Below, piece after piece: positions 10,501-19,502 of a DNA stretch of 64,000 nt. Numbering within the stretch: the first letter of the stretch is position 1; each line of letters begins with the position of its first letter. Source of the stretch: Caldilineaceae bacterium (GTDB taxonomy: Bacteria > Chloroflexota > Anaerolineae > Caldilineales > Caldilineaceae); the NCBI GenBank assembly GCA_020845455.1, contig JADLFO010000102.1, positions 24,209 to 88,208 of the forward strand. Direction: 5' to 3'. Position numbers and translations under genes: made by a program. Under the pieces are notes generated by a model. That model did no database searches, was not told the origin of the DNA, and saw only the letters and a list, made by a program, of their open reading frames with translations.

Positions 10501-10857
10501 GATCAGATAATCGGGCACGCTGCTGGCCGCATCGTAGAGGTCTCGCCCTGCCTGGCCCTCGATAAAGCTGGTGCGCGGGGTGCTTTCGACCGTCGCCATA
10601 AAGGTGGAGCGCACCCCCTCGGCTGGGAAGTTGATCATCGTCCCATCCGGGTCGCTGATGGCGCCGCCTGCCGATGTGATGCGGGTGTAGGTAAACGCCT
10701 GTAGACGGTCTAGGAGGCTGATGGGCGGCAAGAGTAAGGCCAGGATCAAGAGCGCGGGCAGCACCACCAGGGTGATGATCCACGCCGCAGGCCCTTCGAG
10801 CGCTCGCCCCAGACCGCCCCAGACCGAAGAACGAGGCTCATACCGGCTATTTTGCAT
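7591..10857 (-). CDS. Membrane-anchored multidomain protein: GH18-like region, SH3b domain, clan GH-A glycosidase-like domain
   Basis: 1088 residues. A short cytosolic head is followed by one membrane helix near 24-52 ([20 protein letters not shown]), giving a type II anchor. Residues about 280-530 resemble the YaaH-like GH18 fold ([47 protein letters not shown]). The usual GH18 DxxDxDxE motif is replaced by DYRGVD, so the catalytic Glu appears absent and this part may only bind glycan. An Ala/Pro linker leads to an SH3b domain near 640-700 ([20 protein letters not shown]) and a C-terminal GH-A-like domain near 755-1088 with [14 protein letters not shown] and [13 protein letters not shown]. 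Probably acts at the cell surface on wall polymer; substrate unknown. Confidence 0.8.
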   Translation of the reverse strand: MQNSRYEPRSSVWGGLGRALEGPAAWIITLVVLPALLILALLLPPISLLDRLQAFTYTRITSAGGAISDPDGTMINFPAEGVRSTFMATVESTPRTSFIEGQAGRDLYDAASSVPDYLIPKSPFYNVKMVGTEPGQAVLSIPIPNDSLPYETLGLYTWDGSAWTHLPSAVLTGEDIVEARLDFVPTSFMVMQTTPAVPAVTADLGLDGQLPQNAVVTNESKAGLFLRGDGALEGTAPVNSGNTLPVVRNWSGDVIRTDLINNLLLDPGLQENQLAAVEQTIVQNGYPGVVIDYRGVDAVPSARADFVHLMTKLAERLHANNKTLAVRVEAPRQVSADSWDTLGYDWDGLGAVADRLIVPAPVDPRAYQTNGEMDALMGWATNQVERRKLQIEFPGQSVERSGNYLLLKGYQDALRPLLQQVSAQPGEDAQQIALSLQNPRLLSQVNWDESIGMYHYNYLDDQGLERTVYIETAGSVSHKLQMLQRYNVRNVTLDTPAGGDVDPSIWNTLLQFQQNGALDGVANQLSVVYSVYGPDGNMVAQEVRPLDSPQVVVNAPSGSQELRVDTQVVNSAGQALGAPQTTQIALKNAPVAAKAAEGAPAAELPAPEAQAAAVQETAPAAAPAEVAPAAPDAPTDRVTLVSGQVVNLREGPGTNYPVLGQLSPSNRYDVTGKNEDGSWWQIDFNGQKAWVIGQLVSAAGDTAGVAVAADIPEAPAAAAAPAGGDAAPAAPPVVSAPPPSGGGGFGYGIQAHMVHNDQAGQVMAMTTGMGFNWVKQQIEWRVFEGSQGAIDWGSMEGIIGAANGAGVSLLFSVVNAPAWAREAGHDASVGGPPADPNTYAAFVGAVAGKYCGSALKAIEVWNEQNLHYEWGNKPLNPAEYVALLAPAYAAIKGACPSMYVISGALTPAGNNPPYAMDDFAYLEGMFQAGVNNYADGIGAHPSGYNVPPSVTWEGACEAIQKSGNSFNGACDSPHHSWSFRSTMEGYRNVMNVYGASGKLIWPTEFGWAAGGAYHPAYKYADDNSFEEQAAWTVEAYQMMRSWGWVGPAFLWNLNFRVVANGTEKAQWGIVGPGWEPLPAYAALRDMPK

Positions 10858-11142
10858 TGGATGTCGACTCCTTGGAGATATCAGTTCTCCACCGCTATCA
10901 CTGTGTCCTGCGATTAATCAATCGATTTGCCATCGATACGTTACCGACCAGTTGACCGAACGATACGATGGTAGTGCGGTGTACGATGGTAGCGTGTAGA
11001 TAACTCGCCATGTTAGCATAAGGGATGTCCCCCGCAAAAACGCTGCTGTGATGGGTGAATCCCCCAGAGGCATAGCCTCGACGGACTGCTTCTCAAGATT
11101 TCAATTTTCGCGTCGGCCTCTTGGGCCTGCTATACTGCGCAC
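10858..11142. other. Divergent intergenic region with an 18-base direct repeat
   Basis: 285 bases between divergently transcribed genes. TACGATGGTAG occurs at 10964-10974 and again at 10982-10992, an 18-base period. The rest holds AT-rich patches (ATCAATCGATTTGCCATCGAT) that could contain promoters, but no clean -35/-10 pair for the minus-strand gene was found. Confidence 0.4.
11131..11136 (+). promoter_or_regulatory. Candidate -10 box giving a leaderless transcript
   Basis: TATACT ends seven bases before the ATG at 11143, so transcription would start at or next to the start codon. No ribosome site is visible. The -35 element is weak (TTTCGC, spacing 19), so this is a moderate call. Confidence 0.4.
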
Positions 11143-12477
11143 ATGCAACTCGAGTATCCGCGCCGCGCGCGCCGCCGGCCCCAGGTCTGGCTGCAATTGA
11201 CTCTATTGATCGGCTTTCTGTTCTGCCTGGTGCTCGGGGTGGGCGCGTTGGCTGCGCTGGTCGTGGTGCAGACGGAACCACCCGCCCAGAAAACCGAATC
11301 TCCCCTTGCCGCATTTCCGCGCAGCCAAATTGTGCCACAACATGCCCTAATGCAGCTAACAGGCGATCCTGCCGACGCCCTGGCCTATCAGGCCCTGGCC
11401 GCGGGTGAACTCGACTTGGCCTATACAATCGCGCTGTTCACCCCCGAGCTGAGCGATATGCGGCGGCTGACGCTCTGGATTCAGCTTGGCGCACGCTATC
11501 TCGACGCCAACCGGCCCGACGACGCCATCCAAGCCTATCTCTTGGCGCGCAGTACAGCCATCTTGGGCCGCAATCTGACGACCTTGGAGCGCAGCCAGGC
11601 GCTGCTGCAGATCACCGACGGGCTGTTGGATGCCCAAGCCCAGGCCGCCGCGCTCGACAGCGCCGTGCAAGCTAAACGCTTGGCCACTCAAACCCCCGAC
11701 CTGCTGCCGGCCCAGCGCAGCCAAATCTTTGAAAACCTGCGCACGCCAGCCCAGCGCTTGGGCGACTCCGCCTTCGAGCAGGAGGTCAAGGACTTGGCGC
11801 GCAACCCCTATCTATCGCCGCAGGCACAGGTCCTCGCCGGCCGCTGGATCAGCTTGACCGAAGCCGTAGCGTTTGACCCGGCGGTCGACGCCGCGCTGAC
11901 GACCCGTCGCCAGGCAGCGCGCGTCTTGGCCGACCGCATCACCCTGACCGGCGGCATCGACATTGACCCCGAACGACAGACGCTTGCCGGCGCGCTGACG
12001 GCCGAAGACCAAGCCCGCGCCGCCGCCTATCAGCGTGCGCTGTCGGCAGGCCTCTCACTGCCGCAGCAGTTCTATCTGCTGCAAGAACGCCGCGCCTGGC
12101 TCGCGCTCAAGACCCGCATCGCCCTGGGCGGCTTCGGCATGGCTCTCGTCCCGGAATGGGATCAAAACGCCCCTGCCATTGTGCAAGAGTTGGGCGGCGT
12201 GACCAACAACACCGTCTCGGTGGTCGAAGCCATCATCGGCACGCTGGCCGACCCAGTGGCGCAGGCTATGTTGCGCGTCGAGGCGCTCACCTGGCTGGCG
12301 CAGCAGCTGGAGTTGGGAATGCTGCCCAATGTTACCTCGACCCAACTCAGCGACCAACTGCGCGTCGCCCAAGCCGAATTGACCCGGCTCGGCGCGCCGC
12401 TGGCGCTGCCTATCGCCTATGACCGGGATGCCTCACCGCCCGGCTTTCGCTATGTTGCGCCCGAAGCCATCCAGTAG
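11143..12477 (+). CDS. Membrane-anchored protein of unknown function, alpha-helical repeats
   Basis: 444 residues. Basic N-terminus (MQLEYPRRARRRPQ) followed by one membrane helix near 18-43 (LTLLIGFLFCLVLGVGALAA), then an outside-facing region of about 400 residues made of amphipathic helices rich in Ala, Leu and Gln (AYLLARSTAILGRNLTTLER, ALLQITDGLLDAQAQAAALD) that looks like a TPR or alpha-solenoid. No catalytic motif is recognised. The start is fixed by the positively charged head and by the -10 box directly upstream. A weak hairpin (GCTTGCC/GGCAGGC at 12479-12498) follows the stop. Probably a scaffold or envelope protein, but this is a structural guess. Confidence 0.7.
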   Translation: MQLEYPRRARRRPQVWLQLTLLIGFLFCLVLGVGALAALVVVQTEPPAQKTESPLAAFPRSQIVPQHALMQLTGDPADALAYQALAAGELDLAYTIALFTPELSDMRRLTLWIQLGARYLDANRPDDAIQAYLLARSTAILGRNLTTLERSQALLQITDGLLDAQAQAAALDSAVQAKRLATQTPDLLPAQRSQIFENLRTPAQRLGDSAFEQEVKDLARNPYLSPQAQVLAGRWISLTEAVAFDPAVDAALTTRRQAARVLADRITLTGGIDIDPERQTLAGALTAEDQARAAAYQRALSAGLSLPQQFYLLQERRAWLALKTRIALGGFGMALVPEWDQNAPAIVQELGGVTNNTVSVVEAIIGTLADPVAQAMLRVEALTWLAQQLELGMLPNVTSTQLSDQLRVAQAELTRLGAPLALPIAYDRDASPPGFRYVAPEAIQ

Positions 12478-12574
12478 GGCTTGCCTCAATCGGCAGGCGC
12501 TTTCATAGACATACGCCGCAACCCACCCAAACGATGCTCCCCAAAGATGCCCGATTTATGTACGCAGTTTGCCC

Positions 12575-13495
12575 ATGAGTGAACTTGACCAACTGGAGGC
12601 CCTGCGCCAAGGCGACAGCACAGGCCGCTTGGCGCGCGCCGCACAGACCGCCCAGCGCCCCGCCGATGCCGCGGCCGCCGTCGCAAGCTGGCTGGCGCAA
12701 ACGCCACAGGTACAAGCGCCCCACGCTGCCGCCGGCGAGGTCCCGGTGACGCTCATCCTGCCGCCCGAACTTCAGCCCATCGGCGCGCTGGCCGCGCAGC
12801 TCGCCGGCGGCGCAACCCGGCTGGCGGGCGCGCCGCTCACGCTGGGCTATGCGCCGCTCGCCGCACTCCAGGTGGGCGAGTGGATCTTCCCGGCGACCCC
12901 GCCAATCGACGCCGGCGCGCACCCGGCCTACACGCTGTTGGCGCTGCTTGGGCTGCTGGCTGCGGCCCATCGCCATGCGCCGCTGTACCCGTCCCCAGCC
13001 CCCGCACTGTTGGAAGCCTTGGCGCGCTGCTGCCCGGATGTACCCAGCGCCGACAACCCGGCCAAACAGATCGCGCTGCGTCTGCATGGGCGCATCCCCT
13101 GTTTTTGGGGCGCGGACCTGGAGGCTGCAGCAGCGCAAGCATGGACGGCGGCTCTGCTTTGGTCTGCCGAAACCATGGCGTTAGCTGCCCATCAAGACGA
13201 ACTGAGCCGGCTGTTGGTGATGGCGCGCTTTCCGCGCTTCTGGCCCAACGCTGCTGTGCTTGTACATCTGATCACCCCAGACGCGCCCGCCGGCTTGGCC
13301 GCCGAGACGGGCCGCCTGCTGGCGCGCCGCCGCTTTGCCATGCTTGACCTTCACGCGCCCGCCGGTCTCACCCTGCTGGATCGCACGCTCTATTGGTTGG
13401 ACATGGGCGAATGGGTCGCGCTCTACGCTGCTGCGCTCAACAACGTCGATCCCGCGGCGCAAGTTCCGCTCGACATTTTGTTTGGTGGGGCATAG
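12575..13495 (+). CDS. SIS-domain protein resembling the C-terminal half of bifunctional phosphoglucose/phosphomannose isomerase
   Basis: 306 residues from ATG (MSELDQLEALRQG); a TTG two codons earlier is possible. The segment NPAKQIALRLHGRIPCFWGA and the end LDRTLYWLDMGEWVALYAAA, LNNVDPAAQVPLDILFGG match the layout of PGI/PMI family C-termini (NPAKxLAxxLxGRIPVIYG; LLxLGDYVSxYLALxxGVDPxxVxxI). The N-terminal half is Ala/Pro-rich and divergent, and the usual NHNE-type catalytic region is not clear (AETMALAAHQDELSRL). It may be a degenerate or regulatory member rather than an active isomerase. Cytosolic, no membrane segment. Follows the membrane-anchored unknown in the same direction with a 97-base gap. 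Confidence 0.55.
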   Translation: MSELDQLEALRQGDSTGRLARAAQTAQRPADAAAAVASWLAQTPQVQAPHAAAGEVPVTLILPPELQPIGALAAQLAGGATRLAGAPLTLGYAPLAALQVGEWIFPATPPIDAGAHPAYTLLALLGLLAAAHRHAPLYPSPAPALLEALARCCPDVPSADNPAKQIALRLHGRIPCFWGADLEAAAAQAWTAALLWSAETMALAAHQDELSRLLVMARFPRFWPNAAVLVHLITPDAPAGLAAETGRLLARRRFAMLDLHAPAGLTLLDRTLYWLDMGEWVALYAAALNNVDPAAQVPLDILFGGA

Positions 13496-13589
13496 GGCGC
13501 CGATCAACAGCCAATTTCGGATAGCAATCAACTGCAGGAGGCGCTGCATATCGATGAGCAATCGCCTGAATGCCGCCCAAAAAACGCGT

Positions 13590-13618
13590 TTGACAAGCCC
13601 CCTAACTACCCATATACT
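13590..13618 (+). promoter_or_regulatory. Near-perfect sigma-70 promoter upstream of an RNA locus
   Basis: TTGACA, exactly 17 bases, TATACT. The best promoter match in this part of the window. No coding frame begins within the next 300 bases; it points into the structured segment 13625-13871. Confidence 0.85.
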
Positions 13619-13624
13619 GTAGTT

Positions 13625-13871
13625 AACCATTTGTGGATCGGTTTTTGACTAGGGGAACCCATCTGATAGGATGAACGTTCTCCAGGGTGAGACGCCATCG
13701 TCCGTCAGGTAGATCGCACGGCAGACTGAGCGTGGGTCGCCGGTGATAGCAGGAAAGGGAAGTGCGAGTTGTCTGTCTATGCGCGGCGAGCCGCTGACAA
13801 AGCACTAATGGATGGAGATCGGTGGTAAGAGACACTCAGGACGACATGTGCCTGGGTGTCTTGGTTTATTT
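13625..13871 (+). ncRNA. Candidate structured noncoding RNA, class unknown
   Basis: Non-coding segment bounded by a consensus promoter (13590-13618) and an intrinsic terminator (AGACACTCAGG at 13830-13840 pairs with CCTGGGTGTCT at 13851-13861, then TTGGTTTATTT). Inside, CCATCTGATAG (13659-13669) pairs with CTAATGGATGG (13805-13815) at ten of eleven positions. CGCA and GGCAGAC (13715-13726) pair with GTCTGTC and TGCG (13771-13783). Two short hairpins fall in the opening between: GACG-CCAT-CGTC (13691-13702) and GCGG-CGAG-CCGC (13783-13794). The result is a rod with a central opening, a shape reminiscent of 6S RNA, but no class-defining motif was recognised. It could instead be a leader with attenuator for the SWIM gene starting at 13952. 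Confidence 0.6.
13830..13871 (+). terminator. Terminator of the candidate RNA
   Basis: Eleven-pair stem AGACACTCAGG / CCTGGGTGTCT (one G-T), ten-base loop, then TTGGTTTATTT. Placed 81 bases before the SWIM-protein start, so it either ends the RNA or works as an attenuator. Confidence 0.8.
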
Positions 13872-13951
13872 GGCCCGTTGATTTGGCCCACCTCACGCTT
13901 TCCATTGCAGGTTCAATGTAGTGTGCCCTAGGTTCAACTACACGAAAGGAC

Positions 13952-14215
13952 ATGATGATGGATTCGGTTGCGAGCAGAATTCTCAAGGCCCGCCAGTATG
14001 CACAAGAGCGCGACCGTCGGGTGCGCGTGTACCGCATCGAAGCAGAACTCTACGGAGAACATGCTAATCACAAAATCGCCTACGACGACGGACGCTGGAC
14101 TTGTGACTGTGAGGAGTCGCAGTTGCGCGGTGTATGTGCCCATATTATGGCGATAGAGGAGATCTTGGGCGATACGGTAGAGCCGGCCGCGTTGGCCCTG
14201 CCGCAAGAAGCCTAA
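13952..14215 (+). CDS. Small SWIM-type zinc-finger protein
   Basis: 87 residues. The C-terminal half carries the SWIM signature CxC...CxH: Cys51 and Cys53 (WTCDCEE), then Cys62 and His64 (GVCAHIMAIEEIL). Preceding beta-strand-like sequence (RVRVYRIEAELYGEHANHKI) matches the usual lead-in. In larger proteins SWIM domains bind nucleic acid or protein; as a free-standing small protein its role is unknown. AAAGGA ribosome site sits directly upstream of three consecutive ATG codons; the first is used here but any could serve. An intrinsic terminator closes the unit at 14309. It follows the candidate RNA locus and may be co-regulated with it. Confidence 0.8.
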   Translation: MMMDSVASRILKARQYAQERDRRVRVYRIEAELYGEHANHKIAYDDGRWTCDCEESQLRGVCAHIMAIEEILGDTVEPAALALPQEA

Positions 14216-14308
14216 TCCTCAGCGCCTAAGTCGAGTCAGCGCCGCAGGCGGCAGCTTTTGAGCGTCTGCCGGCGACAGGCCGTCGTAGATCAATCATAGA
14301 TGTTGGAT

Positions 14309-14346
14309 ACCGGGGCGATCGGCGTGTCGCCCCGGTCTTTCTTTTC
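14309..14346 (+). terminator. Intrinsic terminator after the SWIM gene
   Basis: Ten-base perfect stem ACCGGGGCGA / TCGCCCCGGT, eight-base loop, then CTTTCTTTTC. The 14216-14463 gap otherwise contains only this and the promoter at 14392. Confidence 0.8.
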
Positions 14347-14391
14347 TGCCCTTGGTTCCAGGCTTTGTTGCCCGTCGCCGGCGCGATCGCT

Positions 14392-14420
14392 TTGTCGGCA
14401 GGATAGGGATGTGATATTCT
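14392..14420 (+). promoter_or_regulatory. Promoter of the flippase-ugd-M16-acpS unit
   Basis: TTGTCG, 17-base spacer, TATTCT, 44 bases before the flippase-like gene. Good sigma-70 match. Confidence 0.6.
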
Positions 14421-14463
14421 GGAGCGCGCAAATACGAACCGAAGGGATGTAATCGACGTCATC

Positions 14464-14493
14464 TTGACCAACGCCAGCTTGACCAACGCCAGC
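14464..14493 (+). repeat. 15-base tandem duplication at the start codon
   Basis: TTGACCAACGCCAGC occurs twice in a row and a third TTGA begins a partial copy. Each copy starts with a possible TTG start codon, so the protein begins with [10 protein letters not shown] or lacks one copy. Confidence 0.85.
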
Positions 14494-15522
14494 TTGAGAA
14501 GGAACCTACAACTGCTGATCGGCTTGCTGGTCAGCGCCTTTTTTATCTATCTCACCCTGCCCAGCCTTCATTTGCCGGATGTGCTCCAGGCGCTGGCCGA
14601 GGCCAACTACTGGTGGCTGCTGCCGGGGATCGCCGTCTATTTCGGCGGTCTTTGGGTGCGGGCGTGGCGCTGGCACTATGCCCTACGCCATCTCAAGCCC
14701 ATTCCGGTGCGCCGGCTTTTTCCCTTGATCTGCATCGGTTACTTCGGCAACAACATCTATCCCTTCCGCGCCGGCGAGGTGATCCGCTCCTACGTCTTGA
14801 AGCGCCGCCAAGACATCGCCATTCCCTCCAGCCTGGCGACGGTCATCATCGAACGCGTTTTCGACGGGCTGGTCATGCTGCTCTTTGTCTTTCTGGCGCT
14901 GCCCTTTGCCCCCATGCCCAACCAATATCGCAACCTCGTCGTGCTGCTCACGGCGCTGATGGTCGCCGCATCCGCACTCTTTATCTGGATGGCGCTGCGC
15001 CCGCAGTGGATGGCCGCGGTCTACGGCTGGTTTGCCCGGCGGCTCTTGCCCACCCCCATCCGCGCCAAGACCGACGACCTCTATACACGCTTTATGGAGG
15101 GGCTGGCCAGCCTGGGTCACGGCGAAGCGGTGTTGATGATTTTTGGCACCAGCATTGTGATCTGGCTGATCGAGACGGTGAAGTATTGGTTTGTCATGCA
15201 CGCTTTTAGCTTCCAGGCCGGCTTTATCGTGCTCATGTTGATGAACGGGTTGGTGAACCTGGCCACCACCCTGCCCTCTGCGCCCGGCTATATCGGCACC
15301 TTTGACACCCCAGGCATCGAAACCTTGGCGGCCTTTGGGGTGGAACGCAATCTGGCGGCCGGCTACACCTTTACCCTGCACGCCGCCCTCTGGCTGCCGG
15401 TCACCGTCGTCGGCGCTTACTATTTCTGGCGCGAGCATTTGCGCTGGGACGATTTCTCCCGCGCGCGTACCCAAATGGAGTTGGCCGAGCCAATCGAGTT
15501 GGCTGAGGAGGTACACAAATGA
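14464..15522 (+). CDS. Flippase-like integral membrane protein (LPG synthase TM / UPF0104 family)
   Basis: 352 residues from a TTG start; a second TTG 15 bases on is equally possible. About eight hydrophobic helices ([72 protein letters not shown]). The family signature [14 protein letters not shown] and the central IERVFDG element are present, as in the transmembrane part of MprF and archaeal AglD-like proteins that move lipid-linked groups across the membrane. The gene is translationally coupled (ATGA) to UDP-glucose dehydrogenase, suggesting a role in exporting or modifying a glycolipid or surface polysaccharide. Substrate is unknown. Confidence 0.85.
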   Translation: MTNASLTNASLRRNLQLLIGLLVSAFFIYLTLPSLHLPDVLQALAEANYWWLLPGIAVYFGGLWVRAWRWHYALRHLKPIPVRRLFPLICIGYFGNNIYPFRAGEVIRSYVLKRRQDIAIPSSLATVIIERVFDGLVMLLFVFLALPFAPMPNQYRNLVVLLTALMVAASALFIWMALRPQWMAAVYGWFARRLLPTPIRAKTDDLYTRFMEGLASLGHGEAVLMIFGTSIVIWLIETVKYWFVMHAFSFQAGFIVLMLMNGLVNLATTLPSAPGYIGTFDTPGIETLAAFGVERNLAAGYTFTLHAALWLPVTVVGAYYFWREHLRWDDFSRARTQMELAEPIELAEEVHK

Positions 15523-16838
15523 AAAGCATCGCCGTCGCCGGCACAGGCTATGTAGGCCTGACCACCGGCACCTGTTTTGCCGACATGGGCAACCAGGTCA
15601 CCTGCATCGACATCGACCAAGAGAAGATCGACAAACTGCGCGCCGGGGAAGTCCCCATTTTCGAACCCGGCCTGAGCGAGATGATCGCACGCAATGTCCG
15701 GGCGGGCCGGCTGCGCTTCACCACCGACTATGCCGAAGCGCTGGCCGACGCCGGCTTTGTCTTTATCTGCGTGGGCACGCCCAGCGGCGTCGACGGTGAG
15801 GCTGAACTGCGCTATGTGCGCATGGCCGCCGAATCGGTCGCCCACGCCATGACCCACCCGCTGATCATCGTCAACAAAAGCACCGTGCCCGTGGGCACAG
15901 GCGACTGGGTGGCGGATATCGTGCAGCGCAGCCAGCACACGCACATCGCCTTTGACGTGGTGAGCTGCCCTGAGTTTATGCGTGAAGGCTCGGCAATCTA
16001 CGATTTTATGAACCCCGACCGCGTGGTCTTGGGCAGCAAGAACAGCGACGCCGCCGAAAAGGTGGCGCAACTGCATCTGCCGCTGCGCACACGCATCATT
16101 GTCACCGACCTGCGCACCGCCGAGATGATCAAATATGCCAGCAATGCCTTTCTGGCGACCAAGATCGCGTTCATCAACGAGATCGCCACGATCTGCGAGC
16201 AACTGGGTGCGGATGTGCAAGAGGTCGCCGTCGGCATGGGCTATGACAAACGCATCGGCCCCCACTTCCTCAACGCCGGCCTGGGCTACGGCGGCAGTTG
16301 CTTCCCCAAGGATGTCAAGGCGCTGGAGCATATGGCGCTGGTGCAAGGCTCGCACCCCGCCCTGCTGCGCGCCGTGATGGACATCAACCGCGACGCGCGA
16401 CGCTGGGCAGTCTTTACCCTGCGCTCGCTGCTCAACGGGCCGCTCGCCGACCGCAAGGTCGGGCTGTTGGGGCTGGCCTTCAAACCCAACACCGATGACA
16501 TCCGCGATGCGCCCGCGCTGGAGATCGCACGCATGTTGCAATACGAAGGCGCGCTAGTCAGCGGCTATGACCCGGTGGCGATGGCCAACGTGGCGCGCGA
16601 AAACCCGGAGCTGCGTCTGGTTGAAGACCCCTATGAACTGGCCGAAGGCATGGACGCCCTGGTCGTCTGCACTGAATGGAACGAGTTCAAACAGTTGGAC
16701 ATGACACGCATCAAGCAGGCGATGTGCCGGCCCATCGTGGTCGACGGGCGCAACATCTACGAACCACAACATCTGCTCGACCTGGGTTTCACCTACCGCG
16801 CCGTGGGACGCGGCTACTTCTTGTCGAATGGTCGTTGA
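15519..16838 (+). CDS. ugd: UDP-glucose 6-dehydrogenase
   Basis: 439 residues; oxidises UDP-glucose to UDP-glucuronate with two NAD+. The N-terminal Rossmann motif is [20 protein letters not shown], followed by the acidic DIDQEKID strand end. The middle domain has [14 protein letters not shown] and [15 protein letters not shown]. The catalytic Cys261 lies in [14 protein letters not shown]. The C-terminal domain has [20 protein letters not shown]. Full length for the family. The ATG lies inside the stop of the flippase-like gene, and its own end overlaps the M16 peptidase gene by 11 bases, so the products are coupled. The UDP-glucuronate likely feeds a surface polymer or glycolipid. Confidence 0.95.
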   Translation: MKSIAVAGTGYVGLTTGTCFADMGNQVTCIDIDQEKIDKLRAGEVPIFEPGLSEMIARNVRAGRLRFTTDYAEALADAGFVFICVGTPSGVDGEAELRYVRMAAESVAHAMTHPLIIVNKSTVPVGTGDWVADIVQRSQHTHIAFDVVSCPEFMREGSAIYDFMNPDRVVLGSKNSDAAEKVAQLHLPLRTRIIVTDLRTAEMIKYASNAFLATKIAFINEIATICEQLGADVQEVAVGMGYDKRIGPHFLNAGLGYGGSCFPKDVKALEHMALVQGSHPALLRAVMDINRDARRWAVFTLRSLLNGPLADRKVGLLGLAFKPNTDDIRDAPALEIARMLQYEGALVSGYDPVAMANVARENPELRLVEDPYELAEGMDALVVCTEWNEFKQLDMTRIKQAMCRPIVVDGRNIYEPQHLLDLGFTYRAVGRGYFLSNGR

Positions 16839-18189
16839 CGGGCTGCGCACGACGCAACTGAACAACGGGCTGCGCGTCCTGCTCAAGGAGAGCCATGTCG
16901 CGCCCGTGGCCGGGTTTTGGATCTTCTATCGGGTGGGCAGCCGCAACGAGCAGCCCGGACTCACCGGCATCAGCCACTGGGTCGAACATATGCTCTTCAA
17001 GGGGACCCAACAGTTCCCGCGCGGCGAGTTCGACAAGGCGGTGGCGCGCGCCGGCGGCATCTCCAACGGCATGACCACGCCCGACTGGACGACCTACTTC
17101 GAAAGCCTGCCCTCGGCGCGCATCGACCTCGCCTTGCAGTTTGAAAGCGACCGCATGGTGCATGCCGTCTTTGACCCCGACGAGGTGGAAGCCGAACGCA
17201 CTGTCATCCTGAGCGAGCGCGAAGGCGCAGAGAACTCCTACTTCTGGCTGCTCACCGAAGAGATGCAGGCCGCCGCCTATCGCGTCCACAGCTATCATCA
17301 CCCGACCATCGGCTGGCGCGGCGACCTGCTCAACATCCGGCGCGGCGATCTCTACCGCCACTATCGCACCTACTATACGCCCAACAATGCCGTGGTGGTC
17401 GCCTCCGGCGATTTCGACAGCGCCGCCATGCTGGCCAAGCTGGAGCACTATTTCGGCGGGCTGCCGCCCGGCCCGCCTGTGCCCGCCGTGACGCTGCACG
17501 AGCCGGAGCAGCAGGCCGAACGGCGCATCTTGCTGCGCGGCAGCGACCGCACTGCCTACTATCTGCACTCCTTCCACGGCGTGGCCGCCACCCACCCCGA
17601 TTTCTTCCCGCTGATTGTCATGGACGCGGTCTTGGGCGGGGCCAAAGGCATGGGCGTATTTGGCGATGGCGGCAACAATCGCAGCAGCCGTCTCTATCGC
17701 GCCCTGGTAGACAGCGAATTGGCCGTGGCCGTGGGCAGCAACTTCCGGCCCGCCATCGACCCCGACCTCTTCTCGTTTTATGTCACGCTTGCGCCCGGCA
17801 GAACCCACGCTCAAATCGAAGAGGTGATCTGGCGCGAGATCGGCAAACTCCAGCAGGAGGGGGTGCGCGCCGACGAACTGCTCAAGGCGATCAAACAGAC
17901 CAAAGCGCAGTTCGCCTACAGCAGCGAAAGCGTCACCTACCAGGGCTATTGGCTCGGCTTTAGCGAAGTCGTCGCCAGCATTGCCTGGCTGGATGGCTGG
18001 CTTGACCAGCTCAGCGCCGTCAGCGCCGCCGATGTGCAGCGCGTGGCCCAACGCTACTTTGCGCCCCACAAACAGACCGTCGGGTGGTATCTCCCCCACG
18101 AACGGGGAGGCGAGGACGAATACGAGGATGAAGATGGGTATCAGGACGAGGACGCGACCCAAGCCGAGCAGGGGCAGGCCCAACCATGA
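16828..18189 (+). CDS. M16 family zinc metallopeptidase, catalytic member
   Basis: 453 residues. The inverted zinc motif HxxEH is present as H50-W-V-E53-H54 ([13 protein letters not shown]), with the distal Glu expected in the [12 protein letters not shown] stretch about 75 residues later. The C-terminal M16 domain follows ([20 protein letters not shown] is the substrate-side R/Y region). The extreme C-terminus is an acidic tail ([20 protein letters not shown]) not typical of the family. No signal peptide, so probably cytosolic or exported by an unknown route. It is immediately followed by a second M16 gene lacking the zinc motif; such pairs form heterodimers in which one subunit is catalytic. 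Confidence 0.92.
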   Translation: MVVDGLRTTQLNNGLRVLLKESHVAPVAGFWIFYRVGSRNEQPGLTGISHWVEHMLFKGTQQFPRGEFDKAVARAGGISNGMTTPDWTTYFESLPSARIDLALQFESDRMVHAVFDPDEVEAERTVILSEREGAENSYFWLLTEEMQAAAYRVHSYHHPTIGWRGDLLNIRRGDLYRHYRTYYTPNNAVVVASGDFDSAAMLAKLEHYFGGLPPGPPVPAVTLHEPEQQAERRILLRGSDRTAYYLHSFHGVAATHPDFFPLIVMDAVLGGAKGMGVFGDGGNNRSSRLYRALVDSELAVAVGSNFRPAIDPDLFSFYVTLAPGRTHAQIEEVIWREIGKLQQEGVRADELLKAIKQTKAQFAYSSESVTYQGYWLGFSEVVASIAWLDGWLDQLSAVSAADVQRVAQRYFAPHKQTVGWYLPHERGGEDEYEDEDGYQDEDATQAEQGQAQP

Positions 18190-19502
18190 CCTCAACTGAC
18201 CGCGGCGCTGCCGTACCCAGATCGGCCATGCCCGGCCCTGCCGACATCACGCGCACCGTGCTCGACAACGGCCTGGTGGTGCTGGTACGTGAAAACCACG
18301 CCGCGCCGGTCGTGGTCGTCGACGGCTACCTGCCCAGTGGCGCAATCTATGAATCCGCCGAACAGGCCGGGCTGGCAAGCTTTGTTGCCAACATGGTGAC
18401 GCGCGGCAGCGCCCACTACGACTTCGACCAGTTCAACGAAGCTGTCGAAGGGGTGGGCGCCAGTCTGTCGGTGAACGCCGACGACCACACCACCGCCTTT
18501 GGCGCCACCAGCCTGAGCGAAGACTTCCCCGCGCTGCTCGGCGTTTTGGCGGATGCGCTGCGCCGCCCCACCTTCCCGGCGGAGCATGTCAACCGTGTGC
18601 GCGGCCAAAAGCTCGTCTACATCCAAGAGCGCGACGAAGACACCGCCCAAGTCGCCATGCAGAACTTCTACGCCACGCTCTACCCCAACCACCCCTATGG
18701 CCGCGCCACCGGCGGCTACAGCGACACCATCCGCGCCATCCAGCGCCAAGACCTAGCCGACTTTCACGCCCGCACCTACACGCCCAACGGCGCCATCCTC
18801 GTCGTGACCGGCGATGTTCAAACCGCACCCGCGCTCGACCTAGTGCATACCCAGTTCGACGACTGGCAAGGCCCCAAGCTCGACGCCGGCATCCCGCCCG
18901 CGACCCCGCTCGACGGCATCCACCGCGAGGCGCGGCTGCTGCACGACAAAATTCAAGCCGACATTGTCTTGGGCTGTCCTGCCGTGGCGCGGCCACACCC
19001 CGACTTCTACGCCGTGCGCGTGGCAAACACGATCCTAGGCCGTTTCGGCATGATGGGCCGCTTGGGAGAGCGCGTGCGCGAGCAGCAGGGGCTGGCCTAT
19101 TATGCCTACAGCAGCCAGGACGCAGGCCCCCAGGCCGGGGTCTGGCTGGCCGCGGCGGGCGTCAACCCGGCCAACGTGGGCCAGGCCGTCGCCGGCATCC
19201 TGGCCGAGTTTGTGCGTTTGGGCCAAGAACCCGTCCCCGCCGCCGAACTGGCCGACAGCCAAGCCTATCTCACCGGCGTGCTGCCGCTCACCCTAGAGAC
19301 CAACGAGGGCGTGGCCTCGACGCTGCTCAACATGGAATATTACGGGCTGGGGCTGGACTATCTGCTGCGCTACAACGACCTGATCACCAGCGTGACCGCG
19401 GCGGATGTGCAGCGCGTGGCGCAGCGCTATCTGCGCCCCGACGCCTATGCCCTGGTCATCGCCGGGCCGGCAGAGCCACCCGCAGCAGGAACGCCGGCAT
19501 GA
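18186..19502 (+). CDS. M16 family peptidase-like protein, non-catalytic partner
   Basis: 438 residues. Same two-domain M16 architecture as the preceding gene ([20 protein letters not shown] at the start), but the zinc-binding HxxEH is replaced by [13 protein letters not shown], so it cannot hold the metal. It keeps the C-terminal substrate-binding features ([26 protein letters not shown]), as expected of the beta-type partner. ATGA overlap with the catalytic gene supports a stoichiometric complex. The last four bases overlap acpS. Confidence 0.9.
   Translation: MTSTDRGAAVPRSAMPGPADITRTVLDNGLVVLVRENHAAPVVVVDGYLPSGAIYESAEQAGLASFVANMVTRGSAHYDFDQFNEAVEGVGASLSVNADDHTTAFGATSLSEDFPALLGVLADALRRPTFPAEHVNRVRGQKLVYIQERDEDTAQVAMQNFYATLYPNHPYGRATGGYSDTIRAIQRQDLADFHARTYTPNGAILVVTGDVQTAPALDLVHTQFDDWQGPKLDAGIPPATPLDGIHREARLLHDKIQADIVLGCPAVARPHPDFYAVRVANTILGRFGMMGRLGERVREQQGLAYYAYSSQDAGPQAGVWLAAAGVNPANVGQAVAGILAEFVRLGQEPVPAAELADSQAYLTGVLPLTLETNEGVASTLLNMEYYGLGLDYLLRYNDLITSVTAADVQRVAQRYLRPDAYALVIAGPAEPPAAGTPA

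Noticed and set aside
13554..13620. 22-codon frame starting MSNRLNAAQK
   Set aside because: Overlaps the strong promoter at 13590-13618, has a poorly spaced ribosome site and no recognisable homology.
13625..13871. SRP RNA, RNase P RNA, tmRNA or cobalamin riboswitch
   Set aside because: The diagnostic SRP tetraloop region, the RNase P GAGGAAAGTC core, a tag frame and the B12 box are all absent.
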